A stretch of 64,000 bases of DNA from Niveibacterium sp. SC-1 (GCF_038235435.1 NZ_CP151275.1:4154001-4218000); one strand, 5' to 3'; shown: positions 9,290-20,070, counted from the stretch's first letter. The notes: generated by a model not told the origin, from the sequence alone. Numbers and translations are program-made.

Positions 9290-11248
9290 ATGTCCAAGGG
9301 CCATTCCCCCTCTCCGATGAGCGCCCTCCCTCTCCGACTCATACGCACGTGCTTGGGCACAGCCCTGCTCGGGCTGTCCGCGGCTGTGTTCGGCGCGGGC
9401 CTGGGGGAGGCCCGGCTACAGAGCAGCCTTGGCCAGCCCCTGCGACTTGAAGTCGCGCTTCTGGGTGAAGACGCTGCCAGCCTGGGGGAAGAGTGTTTCC
9501 GCCTGGTGGTTCCAGCGGGCGGAAACGGGGGCGACGATATCCCGGCGATCCGCGACGCGCAGCTCAAGGTCGCAACTCCGGGCGGCAACCCGGTATTGCG
9601 CATCGGCACCCGCTATCCGGTTCCCCACCCGGTATTCACCGTCGGGCTGGAGGTCGTCTGCAATGCGCAGGTGCGCCGGACCTACACGCTGCTCGCCGCG
9701 CCCGATACCGGCTCGCGCTCCGAGCCGACGCAGGCGCGAGAAACACCCCCGGCGGCACAAGCTCCCAGTGCATCCGCGCCCCATGTGGCCCCGCGCGCGG
9801 CGCGGCCGCAAAGCACCACCAAGCCGGCCGCGGCACTCCCCAACACGGATGCCGCCGTCGCCACGCCACACCCGGCGCGTGAAGCACGTCCCGCGCGCAA
9901 ATCCGCCGCAGCACCGACCGCCTCACGAGATCGCCTGGTCATCGACGCAGGTGGCACGAACGAGCCTGCGCTGCGCAATTCGGTTGAACTGGGCAACGCC
10001 GAGACGGGGAATGTCACCGCGGCGCAGCGCGAGCAACTGCGTCGCGAACAGGAACTGGTCCTGACCCTCGACGACCGGATCGCGAGCCTGGTCGAACTGC
10101 AAGACCGACTCCAGAAACTCGAAGCCGCACAAACGCGGCTGCAGGAAGAGAACCGGCGCCTGCAGGCCGCACTTCAGGCGCAAGTCCAGACGCCGCCGCC
10201 GGCCGCCTCGCCGTCGTCCTGGCGCCTGCCGGACTGGCGCTGGCTCTTGGGCGGGCTCTTTGCGCTGCTATTGCTGTTCCTCCTGCTGCGCCGGCGGCAG
10301 GGGCGTGCCGCCGAACCCGCTGCCGAAGCGCCGGTCGTGGTCGAGGCCCTGCCCGCCGCGTCTGATTTCGAAGTCGAACCACTGACGGCGGAAGACATCT
10401 GGCCGGAAGAGGAGCAAGGCCCGCCGTCGGTGCGCCTCCCGCTGCGTCACAGCACTGCACAGGCGGCCGGCGACTGGGCGCCCGCAACCATTGCCCCCTC
10501 CAGCCTCGGCCCCAGCAGCCTGATGGCCATCGACGACACGGTCGAGGAACACGATTCGGCCGTGGAACTGGCCGAGATCATGATGTCTTTCGGTCGCGTT
10601 CAAGGCGCGGCCGAGACGCTTGCCGAATTCATCCGGGCCAACCCCAAGGGCGCAGTAAAGCCCTGGGTGAAGCTGCTTGAGGTCTATCGCGCGGCGAACA
10701 TGCGCACCGAATTCGATGCGCTGGCGCACCAGCTCAACAAGACCTTCAACGTGAAGGCCGTCCAGTGGATCGACTTCGACGAGGTCAAGCACGCGAGCGA
10801 GACGGTCGAGCAGCTCCAGCACATCGTCAATCAGCTGCTCGCCCTGTGGGGCACGCGCGCCTGCCAGACCTATCTGCATCACCTGCTGCGCGACAACCGC
10901 AAGGGCACGCGCCAGGGCTTCCCCCTGGGCATTGTCGACGATCTTCTGATGCTCTCCGGCGTGCTGGAAATCCAGCTTGGCCAGTACAAGCCCACAGCCG
11001 AGGAGATCGCGGCACTGGAAGCCGAGGCCCCGCCCCCGCCGCCCGCGGCACAGGACATGATGGCGGACCTCGTGCCCGATATCCCCGCGCCTTCCGCCGG
11101 CCACGCCACGCGCAGCGCGCTCGATTTCGAGCTTGCGCCGCCCGAACTGCCGCCGAGTCCGGCGGCTGCGCCCTTCGATCACTCAGCCATCGAGTTCAAC
11201 CTCGACGACGATCTCTCACTGCCCGAATCGCGCAGCAAGTACGACTGA
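9290..11248 (+). CDS. fimV: FimV-like polar/pilus-associated protein
   Basis: The N-terminus has a signal peptide and then LGEARLQSSLGQPLRLEVALLG, the signature of the FimV/HubP periplasmic domain. A LysM-like region may follow. The order is then a proline/alanine-rich linker, a predicted coiled coil (RREQELVLTLDDRIASLVEL to LQAALQAQVQ), one membrane segment (LLGGLFALLLLFLLL) and a cytoplasmic acidic part with a TPR-like stretch (AEIMMSFGRVQGAAETLAEF). Family members organise the cell pole, type IV pili and twitching motility. The start is uncertain: ATGs at 9290 and 9317 both fit, and neither has a strong ribosome binding site. At about 650 residues it is shorter than many homologues. Confidence 0.85.
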   Translation: MSKGHSPSPMSALPLRLIRTCLGTALLGLSAAVFGAGLGEARLQSSLGQPLRLEVALLGEDAASLGEECFRLVVPAGGNGGDDIPAIRDAQLKVATPGGNPVLRIGTRYPVPHPVFTVGLEVVCNAQVRRTYTLLAAPDTGSRSEPTQARETPPAAQAPSASAPHVAPRAARPQSTTKPAAALPNTDAAVATPHPAREARPARKSAAAPTASRDRLVIDAGGTNEPALRNSVELGNAETGNVTAAQREQLRREQELVLTLDDRIASLVELQDRLQKLEAAQTRLQEENRRLQAALQAQVQTPPPAASPSSWRLPDWRWLLGGLFALLLLFLLLRRRQGRAAEPAAEAPVVVEALPAASDFEVEPLTAEDIWPEEEQGPPSVRLPLRHSTAQAAGDWAPATIAPSSLGPSSLMAIDDTVEEHDSAVELAEIMMSFGRVQGAAETLAEFIRANPKGAVKPWVKLLEVYRAANMRTEFDALAHQLNKTFNVKAVQWIDFDEVKHASETVEQLQHIVNQLLALWGTRACQTYLHHLLRDNRKGTRQGFPLGIVDDLLMLSGVLEIQLGQYKPTAEEIAALEAEAPPPPPAAQDMMADLVPDIPAPSAGHATRSALDFELAPPELPPSPAAAPFDHSAIEFNLDDDLSLPESRSKYD

Positions 11249-11267
11249 GGGAACCCTCTGGCGCCGA

Positions 11268-11273
11268 GCTAGA
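11268..11273. repeat. Target-site duplication GCTAGA, left copy
   Basis: GCTAGA directly abuts the left end of the insertion element and recurs directly after its right end. It fits the NCTAGN target known for IS481 itself. Confidence 0.9.
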
Positions 11274-12316
11274 TGTGAAGGCTCAATAGGTTGTTTCGGG
11301 TGTTCACCCGGAGAGGTTCTGAGAGACTGGAAATCGCCAAACCCCCAGTCAGACGAGAACAAGACACCGGATGAACACCCATAAGAATGCCCGACTGACG
11401 TATCTGCGTCGCCTGGAGATGGTCCAGGACATTACCGAACGTGGGCTGCCAGTCCCGCAGGCAGCGGCGTGTCACGGCGTAAGCGCGGTGACCGCGCGCA
11501 AGTGGCTGGGCCGCTATCTGGCCGGTGGTGCTGCGGCCCTGCTCGACAAGTCCTCGCGCCCCGAGCGCTCGCCGCGCGCGATCGCCCCGGACGTGGCGCT
11601 GACGATCGTCGAGCTGCGTCGCAAGCTCTTCTTGCAGGCCCGCATTGCGAGCTACATGGGCGTGTCGCGCGCCACCGTGAGCCGCGTCCTGCGCCGCGCA
11701 GGGCTGTCTCGACTGAGCGATCTGCAGCCGCCCGAGCCGGTGCAGCGCTACGAGCGCGACACGCCCGGCGAACTGCTGCACCTCGACATCAAGAAACTCG
11801 GCCGCTTCGAGCACACTGGCCATCGGATTACCGGCGAGCGTCAGCATCGAAGTCGGCACTGCGGCTGGGAATATCTGTTCGTGGCCATCGACGACCACAG
11901 CCGCACGGCCTTCACCCAGCTCTATCCGGACGAGCGCCGCTCCAGTGCCATCGCCTTCCTGCGCGCGGCCCACGACTACTTCAAGACCCTGGGCGTGCCA
12001 ATCCAGCGGCTGATCACCGACAACGGGTCCGCCTTCCGCTCCCACGCCTTTGGACACGCCTGTGTCGAACTGGGCATCACGCAGAAGTTCACGCGCGCCT
12101 ACCGCCCACAGACCAACGGCAAGGCCGAACGCTTCATCCAGTCCGCCCTACGAGAATGGGCCTACGGCCACGCTTACCAGAATTCTCATGAGCGCGGCAC
12201 GGCTCTGACCCTTTGGAATCACTACTACAACTGGCACCGCCCGCATTACGGCATCGGATGCCATGTACCTATGGCCCGTCTCTCAGAACACGCAAACAAC
12301 GTCTTGACTCTTCACA
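11274..12316 (+). mobile_element. Complete IS481-family insertion sequence, 1043 bp
   Basis: The element is bounded by imperfect terminal inverted repeats of about 26 nt. The left end is TGTGAAGGCTCAATAGGTTG and the right end, read on the minus strand, is TGTGAAGAGTCAAGACGTTG. It has one transposase gene. A perfect 6-bp target duplication (GCTAGA) flanks it, so the insertion is probably recent and not rearranged. It landed at the 3' end of the Nif3-like gene and keeps that gene's stop codon. Confidence 0.93.
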
Positions 12317-12321
12317 GCTAG
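11371..12321 (+). CDS. IS481-family transposase
   Basis: The 316-residue transposase has an N-terminal helix-turn-helix (residues about 10-60, [20 protein letters not shown]) and an RNase-H-like integrase core. The DDE residues are recognisable in [19 protein letters not shown] and NGKAERFIQ. The gene is intact. Its last sense codon begins on the final base of the element, and the TAG stop lies wholly in the duplicated target (12319-12321), so the element borrows its stop codon from the host sequence. Confidence 0.95.
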   Translation: MNTHKNARLTYLRRLEMVQDITERGLPVPQAAACHGVSAVTARKWLGRYLAGGAAALLDKSSRPERSPRAIAPDVALTIVELRRKLFLQARIASYMGVSRATVSRVLRRAGLSRLSDLQPPEPVQRYERDTPGELLHLDIKKLGRFEHTGHRITGERQHRSRHCGWEYLFVAIDDHSRTAFTQLYPDERRSSAIAFLRAAHDYFKTLGVPIQRLITDNGSAFRSHAFGHACVELGITQKFTRAYRPQTNGKAERFIQSALREWAYGHAYQNSHERGTALTLWNHYYNWHRPHYGIGCHVPMARLSEHANNVLTLHS

Positions 12322-12322
12322 A
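12317..12322. repeat. Target-site duplication GCTAGA, right copy
   Basis: This is the second copy of the 6-bp target. Its CTAG core supplies TAG stops on both strands, for the transposase on plus and for the Nif3-like gene on minus. Confidence 0.9.
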
Positions 12323-13061
12323 CCGGGTTGTCGAGATCCAGGAAATCGCAACGCAGGCCGTGTGCATCTGCAAGGTGGCGGGCCAGCGCATGCACACCGT
12401 AGCGCTCGGTCGCATGATGGCCCGCGGCGATGTAGGGAACCCCGCTCTCGCGCGCGAGATGCACGGTGGGCTCGGAGATCTCGCCGGAGACAAAGAGATC
12501 CGCGCCCGCATCGATGGCCGCCTGCAGCATCGACTGCGCGGCACCGGTACACCATGCAATGCGGCGAACCGGCCGGCTTGCATTGCCAACCAGCTGCGGC
12601 TCCCGTCCAAGGCGTGCGGCCACCGAACGCGCCACCTGGGCCGCCGTACCGGACTCGCAGACGCCGATCGAGCCGAGGTCCTGTTCGCCGAACCGCCCCT
12701 CCTCCCGCCAGCCCATCACGCGCGCGAGTTGCGCGTTGTTGCCCAGTTCCGGATGCAGGTCGAGCGGAAGGTGATAGGCGTAGAGGTTGATGTCGTGCGC
12801 CAGGAGCTTTGCGAGGCGCTGCTTGCGTGTTCCGATGACACGTGGGTCTTCGCCGCGCCAGAAGTAGCCGTGGTGCACCAGCAGCGCATCGGCACCGCGC
12901 TCGATCGCCGCCTCGACGAGTGCGAGGCTGGCCGTCACGCCGCAGAGGACGTGGCTCACCTCGGCGCGACCTTCCACCTGCAAACCGTTTGGGCAATAAT
13001 CCTTCACGCGCGCGGCATTCAACAATTCATCCAGAGTCCGCTGCAGCTCACTGCGATGCAT
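12318..13061 (-). CDS. Nif3-like dinuclear metal centre protein (YbgI family)
   Basis: The 247-residue protein matches the Nif3/YbgI family in length and motifs. PNGLQVEG is near the start, [13 protein letters not shown] carries metal-binding histidines, [15 protein letters not shown] contributes more ligands, and AGHHATER is near the end. Family members form hexameric rings with two metal ions per subunit, and their cellular role is still unsettled. The neighbouring degS-like and tat genes are its usual betaproteobacterial context. The stop codon lies in the IS481 target duplication, so the insertion left the protein unchanged. Confidence 0.93.
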   Translation of the reverse strand: MHRSELQRTLDELLNAARVKDYCPNGLQVEGRAEVSHVLCGVTASLALVEAAIERGADALLVHHGYFWRGEDPRVIGTRKQRLAKLLAHDINLYAYHLPLDLHPELGNNAQLARVMGWREEGRFGEQDLGSIGVCESGTAAQVARSVAARLGREPQLVGNASRPVRRIAWCTGAAQSMLQAAIDAGADLFVSGEISEPTVHLARESGVPYIAAGHHATERYGVHALARHLADAHGLRCDFLDLDNPV

Positions 13062-13126
13062 CGCCTCACACCTCTCTGCGCGCTATTGTCGTCATGGCGC
13101 GCCCCTTCGTTCGGAAGCTAGCGATT

Positions 13127-14299
13127 ATGCGCCGCTTGTGGCTGATCTTCTGCCAGGCCGTCACCGTCTCGCTGGCCGTGCTGTTCGTCGTGAGCACGCT
13201 CAAGCCGGACTGGTTCGGATCGCGCTCCAGCCCGCTCGCGACGCTCGTCCCTATCCTCGAAGCACCCGCGCCGCACCCTGATGCAAGTGGCGTTGCCGCG
13301 GGCTCCTACGCGGCGGGCGCACAGAAGGCGCTGCCCGCGGTCGTCCACGTCTACACCAGCAAGGAAGTGCGTCAGCGCAATCTCTTCGCGGACGATCCGG
13401 TGTTCCGGCATTTCTTTGGAGACCGGCCAGACAATGGCTCGCAACGCCGGACGTCGGGCCTCGGATCAGGCGTGATCGTCAGCGGCAATGGCTTCATCCT
13501 GACGAACAACCATGTAGTGGAGCAGGCCGACGACATCGAGGTCCTGCTGCATGACAACCGCAAGCTTCCCGCGCGGGTGGTCGGGCGCGACCCGGAGTCC
13601 GATCTGGCCGTCCTGCGCATCGAGGCCGACGGCCTGCCGGCCATCACCTTCGGCGCGCCGGAAACCTTGCAGGTGGGAGACGTGGTACTGGCGATCGGCA
13701 ACCCTTTCGGCGTCGGGCAGACCGTCACCATGGGCATCGTCAGCGCGCTCGGACGATCCCATCTGGGCATCAATACCTTCGAGAACTTCATCCAGACCGA
13801 CGCGGCGATCAACCCGGGAAACTCGGGCGGCGCCCTGGTGGATACGCAGGGCAACCTGGTCGGCATCAACTCGGCGATCTACTCGCGTACCGGCGGCTCA
13901 CAAGGCATCGGCTTCGCGATCCCGATCTCGATTGCGCGCAGCGTGATGGAGCAGATCATCCAGACCGGCACGGTCACGCGCGGCTGGATCGGGGTGGAAG
14001 TGCGCGAAGTCACCGCAGAACAGGCGCGCGCGCTGGGGCTGCCACCGATGGACGGCACTCTGATCACCGGGGTGGTGAATGGCGGGCCCGCCGACAAGGC
14101 CGGCGTGCAACCGGGCGACCTGCTGACCGCGATCGACGGCAAGCCGGTGCGTGACGCGCAGGCCATGCTCGAAGCGATCGCCGCGCACCAACCCGGTCAG
14201 CAGACGGAACTGTCGCTCCAGCGCGGCAAACAGGCGCTGGGCCGCATGGTCATGGTGGGCCGCCGGCCGCCGCCGGAGCAAGCGTCCCAAGAGCCCTGA
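13127..14299 (+). CDS. DegS/AlgW-like periplasmic serine protease
   Basis: The 390-residue protein has an N-terminal membrane anchor (LIFCQAVTVSLAVLFVVS) and an S1C trypsin-like domain. The catalytic residues are His in ILTNNHVVEQADD, Asp in DPESDLAVLRI and Ser in NPGNSGGALVD. A single PDZ domain follows (about residues 290-380). One anchor and one PDZ fit DegS/AlgW, which senses misfolded outer-membrane proteins and starts cleavage of anti-sigma-E, better than two-PDZ DegP. The ATG at 13127 has GGAAG nine bases upstream. An earlier in-frame ATG at 13094 is possible. It is divergent from the Nif3-like gene and convergent with tatC. Confidence 0.9.
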   Translation: MRRLWLIFCQAVTVSLAVLFVVSTLKPDWFGSRSSPLATLVPILEAPAPHPDASGVAAGSYAAGAQKALPAVVHVYTSKEVRQRNLFADDPVFRHFFGDRPDNGSQRRTSGLGSGVIVSGNGFILTNNHVVEQADDIEVLLHDNRKLPARVVGRDPESDLAVLRIEADGLPAITFGAPETLQVGDVVLAIGNPFGVGQTVTMGIVSALGRSHLGINTFENFIQTDAAINPGNSGGALVDTQGNLVGINSAIYSRTGGSQGIGFAIPISIARSVMEQIIQTGTVTRGWIGVEVREVTAEQARALGLPPMDGTLITGVVNGGPADKAGVQPGDLLTAIDGKPVRDAQAMLEAIAAHQPGQQTELSLQRGKQALGRMVMVGRRPPPEQASQEP

Positions 14300-14318
14300 G
14301 GCGCGCTCGTCGCCTCCT

Positions 14319-15068
14319 TCAGTTCGACGAAGCCTGGTGCGTGACGCTCTCGCGCGGGGCCATGAAGCGCGCGACGATGATGCCGATCTCGTAGAGGATG
14401 CACATCGGCAGCGCGAGCATGATCTGCGAGGTCATGTCCGGCGGGGTCACTACGGCTGCCACGACGAAGGCGCCGACGATCACATAGCCGCGCGCCTCCT
14501 TGAGCTTCTCGATCGAGACCAGCCCGCTCTTCACCAGCAGGATCACCACGATCGGTACCTCGAAGGTGATGCCGAAAGCGAGGAACATGGTCATTACGAA
14601 GGACAGGTACTGCTCGATGTCCGGCGCGGGGGTAATGCTCTTGGGCGCGAAGGCCGCGATGAACTTGAAGACCGTGCCGAAGACGAAGAAATAGCAGAAG
14701 GCCATCCCGAGCAGGAACAGGATGGTGCTTGCGATCACCAGCGGCAGCGCCAGACGCTTCTCGTGCGCGTAGAGGCCCGGCGCCACAAACGCCCAGGCCT
14801 GCCAGAGGATGGCGGGCAGCGCGATCACGAAGGCCGCCATCAGGGTCACCTTGATTGGGACGAAGAAGGGCGCCACCACGCCGGTGGCGATCATCTTCGT
14901 GCCTTGGGGCAGCGCATGCATCATCGGCGCAGCCAGCAGGTCGTAGATCGTCGACGCGAAGGGCATCAGGCAGAGGAACACCACCAGCAGCGCGAGCACT
15001 GCACGGATGAGCCGGTTGCGCAGTTCGATCAGGTGCGAGACGAAGCTCTCTTCGGGCAGGTCGGACAT
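14319..15068 (-). CDS. tatC: Sec-independent protein translocase subunit TatC
   Basis: The 249-residue polytopic inner-membrane protein is the twin-arginine signal receptor of the Tat system. The cytoplasmic N-terminus with ESFVSHLIELRNRLIRAV is typical, and six membrane segments can be read, with FAFVAPGLYAHEKR-like loop chemistry (AWAFVAPGLYAHEKR) in the middle. It is the last gene of tatABC and lies nine nt after tatB. Three Tat genes after hisE and hinT is a common betaproteobacterial order. Confidence 0.96.
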   Translation of the reverse strand: MSDLPEESFVSHLIELRNRLIRAVLALLVVFLCLMPFASTIYDLLAAPMMHALPQGTKMIATGVVAPFFVPIKVTLMAAFVIALPAILWQAWAFVAPGLYAHEKRLALPLVIASTILFLLGMAFCYFFVFGTVFKFIAAFAPKSITPAPDIEQYLSFVMTMFLAFGITFEVPIVVILLVKSGLVSIEKLKEARGYVIVGAFVVAAVVTPPDMTSQIMLALPMCILYEIGIIVARFMAPRESVTHQASSN

Positions 15069-15077
15069 GGCGGTCGC

Positions 15078-15602
15078 TCAGTGCTTTGTGGTTGCCGCGG
15101 GAGCGGGCGCGAAGAGGTCGAGCTGGGAGTCGTCGACTTCCGGCGCGGCGGCCACCGCGGGCTCCGGAGCGAGTTCGGTCACTGCAACCGCAGCCATCGC
15201 GATGGTCGTCGCCGGCGCGGGCTCCGGCGAGACGTAGGCGCTGGGTGCCACGGCCTGCGGCTCATGTGTCGGGAGCGTCGCGGCAGGCTCGGGAGCCGAC
15301 GACGCGATACTGTTGTGCAGCTCCTCAGCCGAGCTGCGCACTGTCGTTTCGATCTCCTGCACCTGGGACTGGAGGTTGTCGGAAAACTCGCGGGCCGACT
15401 GCTCCACCTGCGACTGCAGGCGACGCATCTCGTCGAGCTGGATCTCGCGGCTGATATCGGCCTTCACCTCGGCCACGTGGCGCTGCATGCGCCCGAGCAG
15501 ATGGCCGATGGTCCGCGCGACGCGGGGCAGTTTTTCGGGGCCGATGACGACGAGCGCCACGACGCCGATCACCATGAGTTCGGAAAATCCGATGTCGAAC
15601 AT
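15078..15602 (-). CDS. tatB: Sec-independent protein translocase subunit TatB
   Basis: The 174-residue protein begins MFDIGFSELMVIGVVALVVI, the canonical TatB membrane helix, followed by GPEKLPR and a long amphipathic helix. The C-terminal half is alanine/proline/glutamate-rich and poorly conserved. An in-frame ATG at 15626 would add eight residues (MRFWTPLS), but the family start is the ATG at 15602. It sits between tatA and tatC and forms the substrate receptor with TatC. Confidence 0.94.
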   Translation of the reverse strand: MFDIGFSELMVIGVVALVVIGPEKLPRVARTIGHLLGRMQRHVAEVKADISREIQLDEMRRLQSQVEQSAREFSDNLQSQVQEIETTVRSSAEELHNSIASSAPEPAATLPTHEPQAVAPSAYVSPEPAPATTIAMAAVAVTELAPEPAVAAAPEVDDSQLDLFAPAPAATTKH

Positions 15603-15627
15603 GGAAAGAGGAGTCCAGAAACGCAAA

Positions 15628-15647
15628 GGGCGCCGCCAGCGGCGCCC
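15628..15647. promoter_or_regulatory. GC-rich hairpin between tatA and tatB
   Basis: GGGCGCCG and CGGCGCCC form a perfect 8-bp stem with a 4-nt loop in the 106-nt gap between tatA and tatB. On the transcribed (minus) strand it is followed by TTTGCG, so it may attenuate or stabilise the message rather than fully terminate it. Confidence 0.45.
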
Positions 15648-15708
15648 TGACTTCAGGCTGGGTTAGGAAATCGGCGATCCGCGGGCCATCCGCGGAACAT
15701 GCATCCAC

Positions 15709-15927
15709 TCAGGCCTTGTCCTTTTCGCGCACTTGGGCGTCGATAGTCTGTTTGGAAAGCTGGGCGCGATCCGCTTCGGCGGTGTCGCTACCGTCCTTCA
15801 TGCCCTGCTTGAAACCCTTGACCGCACCACCGAGGTCTTCACCGATGTTGCGCAGCTTCTTGGTACCAAACACCAGGAGCACGATCACCAGCACGATCAG
15901 CCAGTGCCAGATGCTGAATGAACCCAT
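15709..15927 (-). CDS. tatA: Sec-independent protein translocase subunit TatA
   Basis: The 72-residue protein has one membrane helix ([15 protein letters not shown]), the hinge [14 protein letters not shown] and an amphipathic helix ([11 protein letters not shown]), which define TatA, the pore-forming subunit. It lies 12 nt downstream of hinT in the same direction, so it is probably co-transcribed with the histidine genes. Confidence 0.96.
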   Translation of the reverse strand: MGSFSIWHWLIVLVIVLLVFGTKKLRNIGEDLGGAVKGFKQGMKDGSDTAEADRAQLSKQTIDAQVREKDKA

Positions 15928-15939
15928 CGAAACGACTCC

Positions 15940-16284
15940 TCAATACTTGATCATGGCCGGCAGCGCGGCGCCGCCGATGATATGCACGTGCAGATGATAC
16001 ACCTCCTGCCCCCCCATCCTGCCGGTGTTCACGATGGTGCGAAAGCCCTCGTCGGCACCTTGCTCAGCCGCAATCTGCGGGACTTTGCGCATGATCCGCC
16101 CGAGCAGCGGCGCATCGGCATCGGATACGTCAAACAACGTAGCGATATGCTTCTTCGGGATGACGAGCACGTGAACCGGCGCGAGCGGCCGGATGTCCTT
16201 GAAGGCGAGAAGATCCTCGTCCTCGAAGACCTTCTGCGAGGGGATTTCCCCCGCGACGATGCGACAGAAGATGCAATCGCTCAT
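15940..16284 (-). CDS. hinT: HIT-family purine nucleoside phosphoramidase (HinT-like)
   Basis: The 114-residue protein starts [15 protein letters not shown] and contains the histidine triad [11 protein letters not shown]. HinT hydrolyses AMP-lysine and related phosphoramidates. The start overlaps the hisE stop by four bases, so it is coupled to the his operon. Confidence 0.95.
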   Translation of the reverse strand: MSDCIFCRIVAGEIPSQKVFEDEDLLAFKDIRPLAPVHVLVIPKKHIATLFDVSDADAPLLGRIMRKVPQIAAEQGADEGFRTIVNTGRMGGQEVYHLHVHIIGGAALPAMIKY

Positions 16285-16607
16285 TGCGTGCTCCGGGAAG
16301 CCTTTTCGTCGATGCCGGAAATGCCCTCACGGCGGCGGAATTCCGCCAGCACGTCATCGACCGAAAGGCCGAAATGGGCCAGCAGGACCATCGAGTGGAA
16401 CCAGAGGTCGGTCACTTCATAGACCAGGTGGCGATGCTCGCCATCCTTGGCGGCCATGATCGTCTCGGCGGCCTCCTCGGCGACCTTCTTGCAGATCGCG
16501 TCGGTGCCCTTGGCGTAGAGCTTCGCCACGTAGGAACTATCGGGCGAGGCGCCCTTGCGCGCAGCGAGGGTCTCGCCCAGGCGCTGCAGGACTTCCGGGT
16601 CGATCAT
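16281..16607 (-). CDS. hisE: Phosphoribosyl-ATP pyrophosphatase
   Basis: The 108-residue protein carries out the second step of histidine synthesis, PR-ATP to PR-AMP. MazG-like all-alpha motifs are visible ([18 protein letters not shown] and [19 protein letters not shown]). The ATG at 16607 overlaps the hisI stop by four bases and gives the normal length. hisE and hisI are separate genes here, not fused as in enterobacteria. Confidence 0.95.
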   Translation of the reverse strand: MIDPEVLQRLGETLAARKGASPDSSYVAKLYAKGTDAICKKVAEEAAETIMAAKDGEHRHLVYEVTDLWFHSMVLLAHFGLSVDDVLAEFRRREGISGIDEKASRSTQ

Positions 16608-17001
16608 TTGTAGATCTCCGACGGATCCTTGAGCACCGGCTCGACGGCATCCCAACGGGCACCGTCGAGCAACTTGTTGAAGAAGCAGGAGCGGCGCCCG
16701 GTGTGACAGGCGATGCCGCCTTCCTGCTCGACCTTGATCAACACCACGTCGTTGTCGCAGTCCAGCCGGACTTCGCTCACCTTCTGCACATGGCCGGACT
16801 CTTCGCCCTTGTGCCAGAGCTTGCGGCGCGAACGGCTCCAGTACACCGCCTCGCCCGTTTCCACCGTACGCCCCAGCGCCTCGCGGTTCATCCAGGCGAA
16901 CATCAGGACTTCGCCGCTTGCGGCGTCCTGCGCGATCACTGGCACGAGGCCCTGGTCATCCCAGTGCACTTCGCTGAGCCAGCGCGTATCGGTCTGGGTC
17001 T

Positions 17002-17005
<4 letters not shown>
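16604..17005 (-). CDS. hisI: Phosphoribosyl-AMP cyclohydrolase
   Basis: The 133-residue enzyme opens the adenine ring of PR-AMP. Family motifs include [35 protein letters not shown] and the metal-binding LDCDND plus [10 protein letters not shown]. It overlaps hisF upstream by four bases and hisE downstream by four. Confidence 0.96.
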
Positions 17006-17760
<755 letters not shown>

Positions 17761-17769
17761 CGCGCTTCC

Positions 17770-18531
17770 TCAGTCTTCCGACCCGACGAATTCACCCGTG
17801 AGCTCGTCGGCGCGCGCTTGCGCAGCCTTGAAGTCCAGCTTGCCTTCGTAGATCGCGCGGCCCGTGATGGCGCCGGTAACGCCCTCTTCCTCCACGGCAC
17901 AGAGGGCGTCGATGTCGGCGATGCTGCCGATACCGCCACTGGCGATCACCGGGATGCGCAGGGCCTGGGCGAGCTTGACGGTGGCTTCGACATTCACGCC
18001 CTGGAGCATGCCGTCGCGGCCGATGTCGGTGTAGATCACGCCTTCGACGCCGTAGTCCTCGAACTTCTTGCCCAGATCGATCACGTCGTGACCGGTGAGC
18101 TTGGACCAACCGTCCACCGCGACCTTGCCGTCCTTGGCATCCAGGCCGACCAGGATGTGGCCGGGGAAGGCGCTGCAGGCGTCATGCAGGAAGCCGGGGT
18201 TCTTGACCGCGGCAGTCCCGATGATCACGTAGGAAATGCCGTCATCCAGGTAACGCTCGATCGTGTCGAGGTCGCGGATGCCGCCACCCAATTGCACCGG
18301 AATCTGGTCGCCCAGCGCCGCGACGATCTGCTTGATCGCCGACTCGTTCTTGGGTTTGCCGGCCACCGCACCATTGAGGTCCACCAGGTGCAGGCGTCGC
18401 GCCCCCTGTTCCAGCCAGTGTCGGGCCATGGCACCGGGGTCTTCGGAGAAGACGGTGACGTTTTCCATGTCGCCTTGCTTGAGGCGCACGCAGTGACCGT
18501 CTTTCAGGTCGATCGCGGGAATGAGCAGCAT
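17770..18531 (-). CDS. hisA: ProFAR isomerase
   Basis: The 253-residue barrel enzyme isomerises 5'-ProFAR to PRFAR. Signatures are [36 protein letters not shown] and [14 protein letters not shown]. It is homologous to the adjacent hisF, as usual. A 148-nt gap separates it from hisH upstream, which is longer than the other his junctions. Confidence 0.97.
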   Translation of the reverse strand: MLLIPAIDLKDGHCVRLKQGDMENVTVFSEDPGAMARHWLEQGARRLHLVDLNGAVAGKPKNESAIKQIVAALGDQIPVQLGGGIRDLDTIERYLDDGISYVIIGTAAVKNPGFLHDACSAFPGHILVGLDAKDGKVAVDGWSKLTGHDVIDLGKKFEDYGVEGVIYTDIGRDGMLQGVNVEATVKLAQALRIPVIASGGIGSIADIDALCAVEEEGVTGAITGRAIYEGKLDFKAAQARADELTGEFVGSED

Positions 18532-18679
18532 AGTGGTCGTAGGCGCAGCGGGTTTGGGTAGAGGGTGGTGCGCGGAATGGGTTCAGGCAGAGGAGGACGT
18601 TCCGGCGACGCGGGCACAGGCCCGTTCGAAGGTGGTCACAACATTCAGGTTCGGATCTCGAAGACCTCGACAGGCAAAC

Positions 18680-19315
18680 TCAAGGCTTCCAGCGCAAGAA
18701 ATTTGCCAGCAAGCGCAGGCCCGCATCAGCACTCTTCTCGGGGTGGAACTGGGTCGCGAAAATGTTATCCCGCGCTACCGCACTGGTAAAGGCGATGCCG
18801 TAGTCCGTGGTCGCCGCCGTTGCGGCCGCGTCACTCGGTGCGCAGTAATAGCTGTGCACGAAGTAAAAGCGGGATCCGTCGGCGATGCCCTCGAACAGTG
18901 CATGAGGCCGCGTTTGCGCAACTTCGTTCCAACCCATGTGCGGTACTTTGAGACGCGCACCGTCAGGACCCACCAGACCATCGGCAAAACGCGGCACCTG
19001 TCCGGCCACCAGACCCAGGCCGGGCGTATCGCCTTCCTCGCCATGCTCGAAGAGCATCTGCATGCCGACACAGATGCCGAGAAAGGGCTTGTTCTGGGAA
19101 GCGCGGTCCACCGCCTCGCGCAGGCCGCGGGCGAGGAACTCGCGCATGCAGTCGTGCAGCGCACCCTGGCCGGGGACGACCACGCGGTCGGCGGCGTCCA
19201 GTACGGCCGGATCGCTGCTCACCTGAACCAGGGTGCCAGGCTCACTGACATGCTCGATCGCTTTGGCGACCGAGCGCAGATTGCCCATGCCGTAGTCAAC
19301 AATGGCTACCTTCAT
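18680..19315 (-). CDS. hisH: Imidazole glycerol phosphate synthase glutaminase subunit HisH
   Basis: The 211-residue class I glutamine amidotransferase supplies ammonia to HisF. The nucleophile is in [17 protein letters not shown], and the His-Glu pair is in ATQFHPEKS near the C-terminus. The start [14 protein letters not shown] is standard. It lies 18 nt after hisB. Confidence 0.97.
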   Translation of the reverse strand: MKVAIVDYGMGNLRSVAKAIEHVSEPGTLVQVSSDPAVLDAADRVVVPGQGALHDCMREFLARGLREAVDRASQNKPFLGICVGMQMLFEHGEEGDTPGLGLVAGQVPRFADGLVGPDGARLKVPHMGWNEVAQTRPHALFEGIADGSRFYFVHSYYCAPSDAAATAATTDYGIAFTSAVARDNIFATQFHPEKSADAGLRLLANFLRWKP

Positions 19316-19333
19316 GAGGATCTCGCAGCGTGC

Positions 19334-19921
19334 TTAGAGGGCACCCTTGGTGGAGGGAATCGTACCGGCCGCGCGTGGATCGGCCGTGGTGGCCATGCGC
19401 AGGGCGCGAGCGAAGGCCTTGAAGATGGTCTCGCTCTGGTGGTGGGCGTTGCGGCCACGCAGGTTATCAATATGCAGGGTCACGCCGGCGTGATTGGTAA
19501 AGCCCTGGAAGAACTCATAGATGAGTTGCGTATCCAGGCCGCCAATGGCGCCCGACGTGAAGTCGCAATGCAACTCTAGGCCCGGACGGCCGGAAAGATC
19601 CACGACCACGCGCGACAGCGCCTCGTCCAGCGGCACATAGGCATGCCCGTAGCGGGTCAGGCCCTTCTTGTCGCCGACGGCCTTTGCGAAAGCCTGGCCC
19701 AGCGTGATGCCCACGTCTTCCACCGTATGGTGGCCGTCGATATGGAGATCGCCCTTGGCGTGGATGTCGAGGTCGAAGAGCCCGTGACGGGCAATCTGCT
19801 CGAGCATGTGGTCGAAGAATCCGATACCGGTCGACAGTTTCGACTGGCCGGTACCATCGAGGTCGAGGCGCACGGTGATCTGCGTCTCGAGGGTGTTGCG
19901 GGTGACTTCGACTTGCCGCAT
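19334..19921 (-). CDS. hisB: Imidazoleglycerol-phosphate dehydratase
   Basis: The 195-residue monofunctional dehydratase starts [15 protein letters not shown]. It has the metal-binding motifs [25 protein letters not shown] and [15 protein letters not shown]. The frame stays open upstream, but the ATG at 19921 gives the family N-terminus. The histidinol-phosphatase domain found in enterobacterial HisB is absent. In this window hisC, usually just upstream in the same direction, is divergent. Confidence 0.96.
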   Translation of the reverse strand: MRQVEVTRNTLETQITVRLDLDGTGQSKLSTGIGFFDHMLEQIARHGLFDLDIHAKGDLHIDGHHTVEDVGITLGQAFAKAVGDKKGLTRYGHAYVPLDEALSRVVVDLSGRPGLELHCDFTSGAIGGLDTQLIYEFFQGFTNHAGVTLHIDNLRGRNAHHQSETIFKAFARALRMATTADPRAAGTIPSTKGAL

Positions 19922-20070
19922 GGCGGTCCGGACGGGCGGCGCGCGGGCCGCAGAATCTGGGGATGGGCGGCCATGATAGCATTCGGTTCGCCTGCGTGCC
20001 GCCAAGCTATTGCGCCGCACCAACGCGCTCCCAGGCCCCGGGGGCGCCTCCTCCGACCCGCCGAAATCCC

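Noticed and set aside
18532..18679. Possible small gene between hisA and hisH
   Set aside because: The 148-nt gap has no convincing start with a ribosome binding site and no homology that I recognise.
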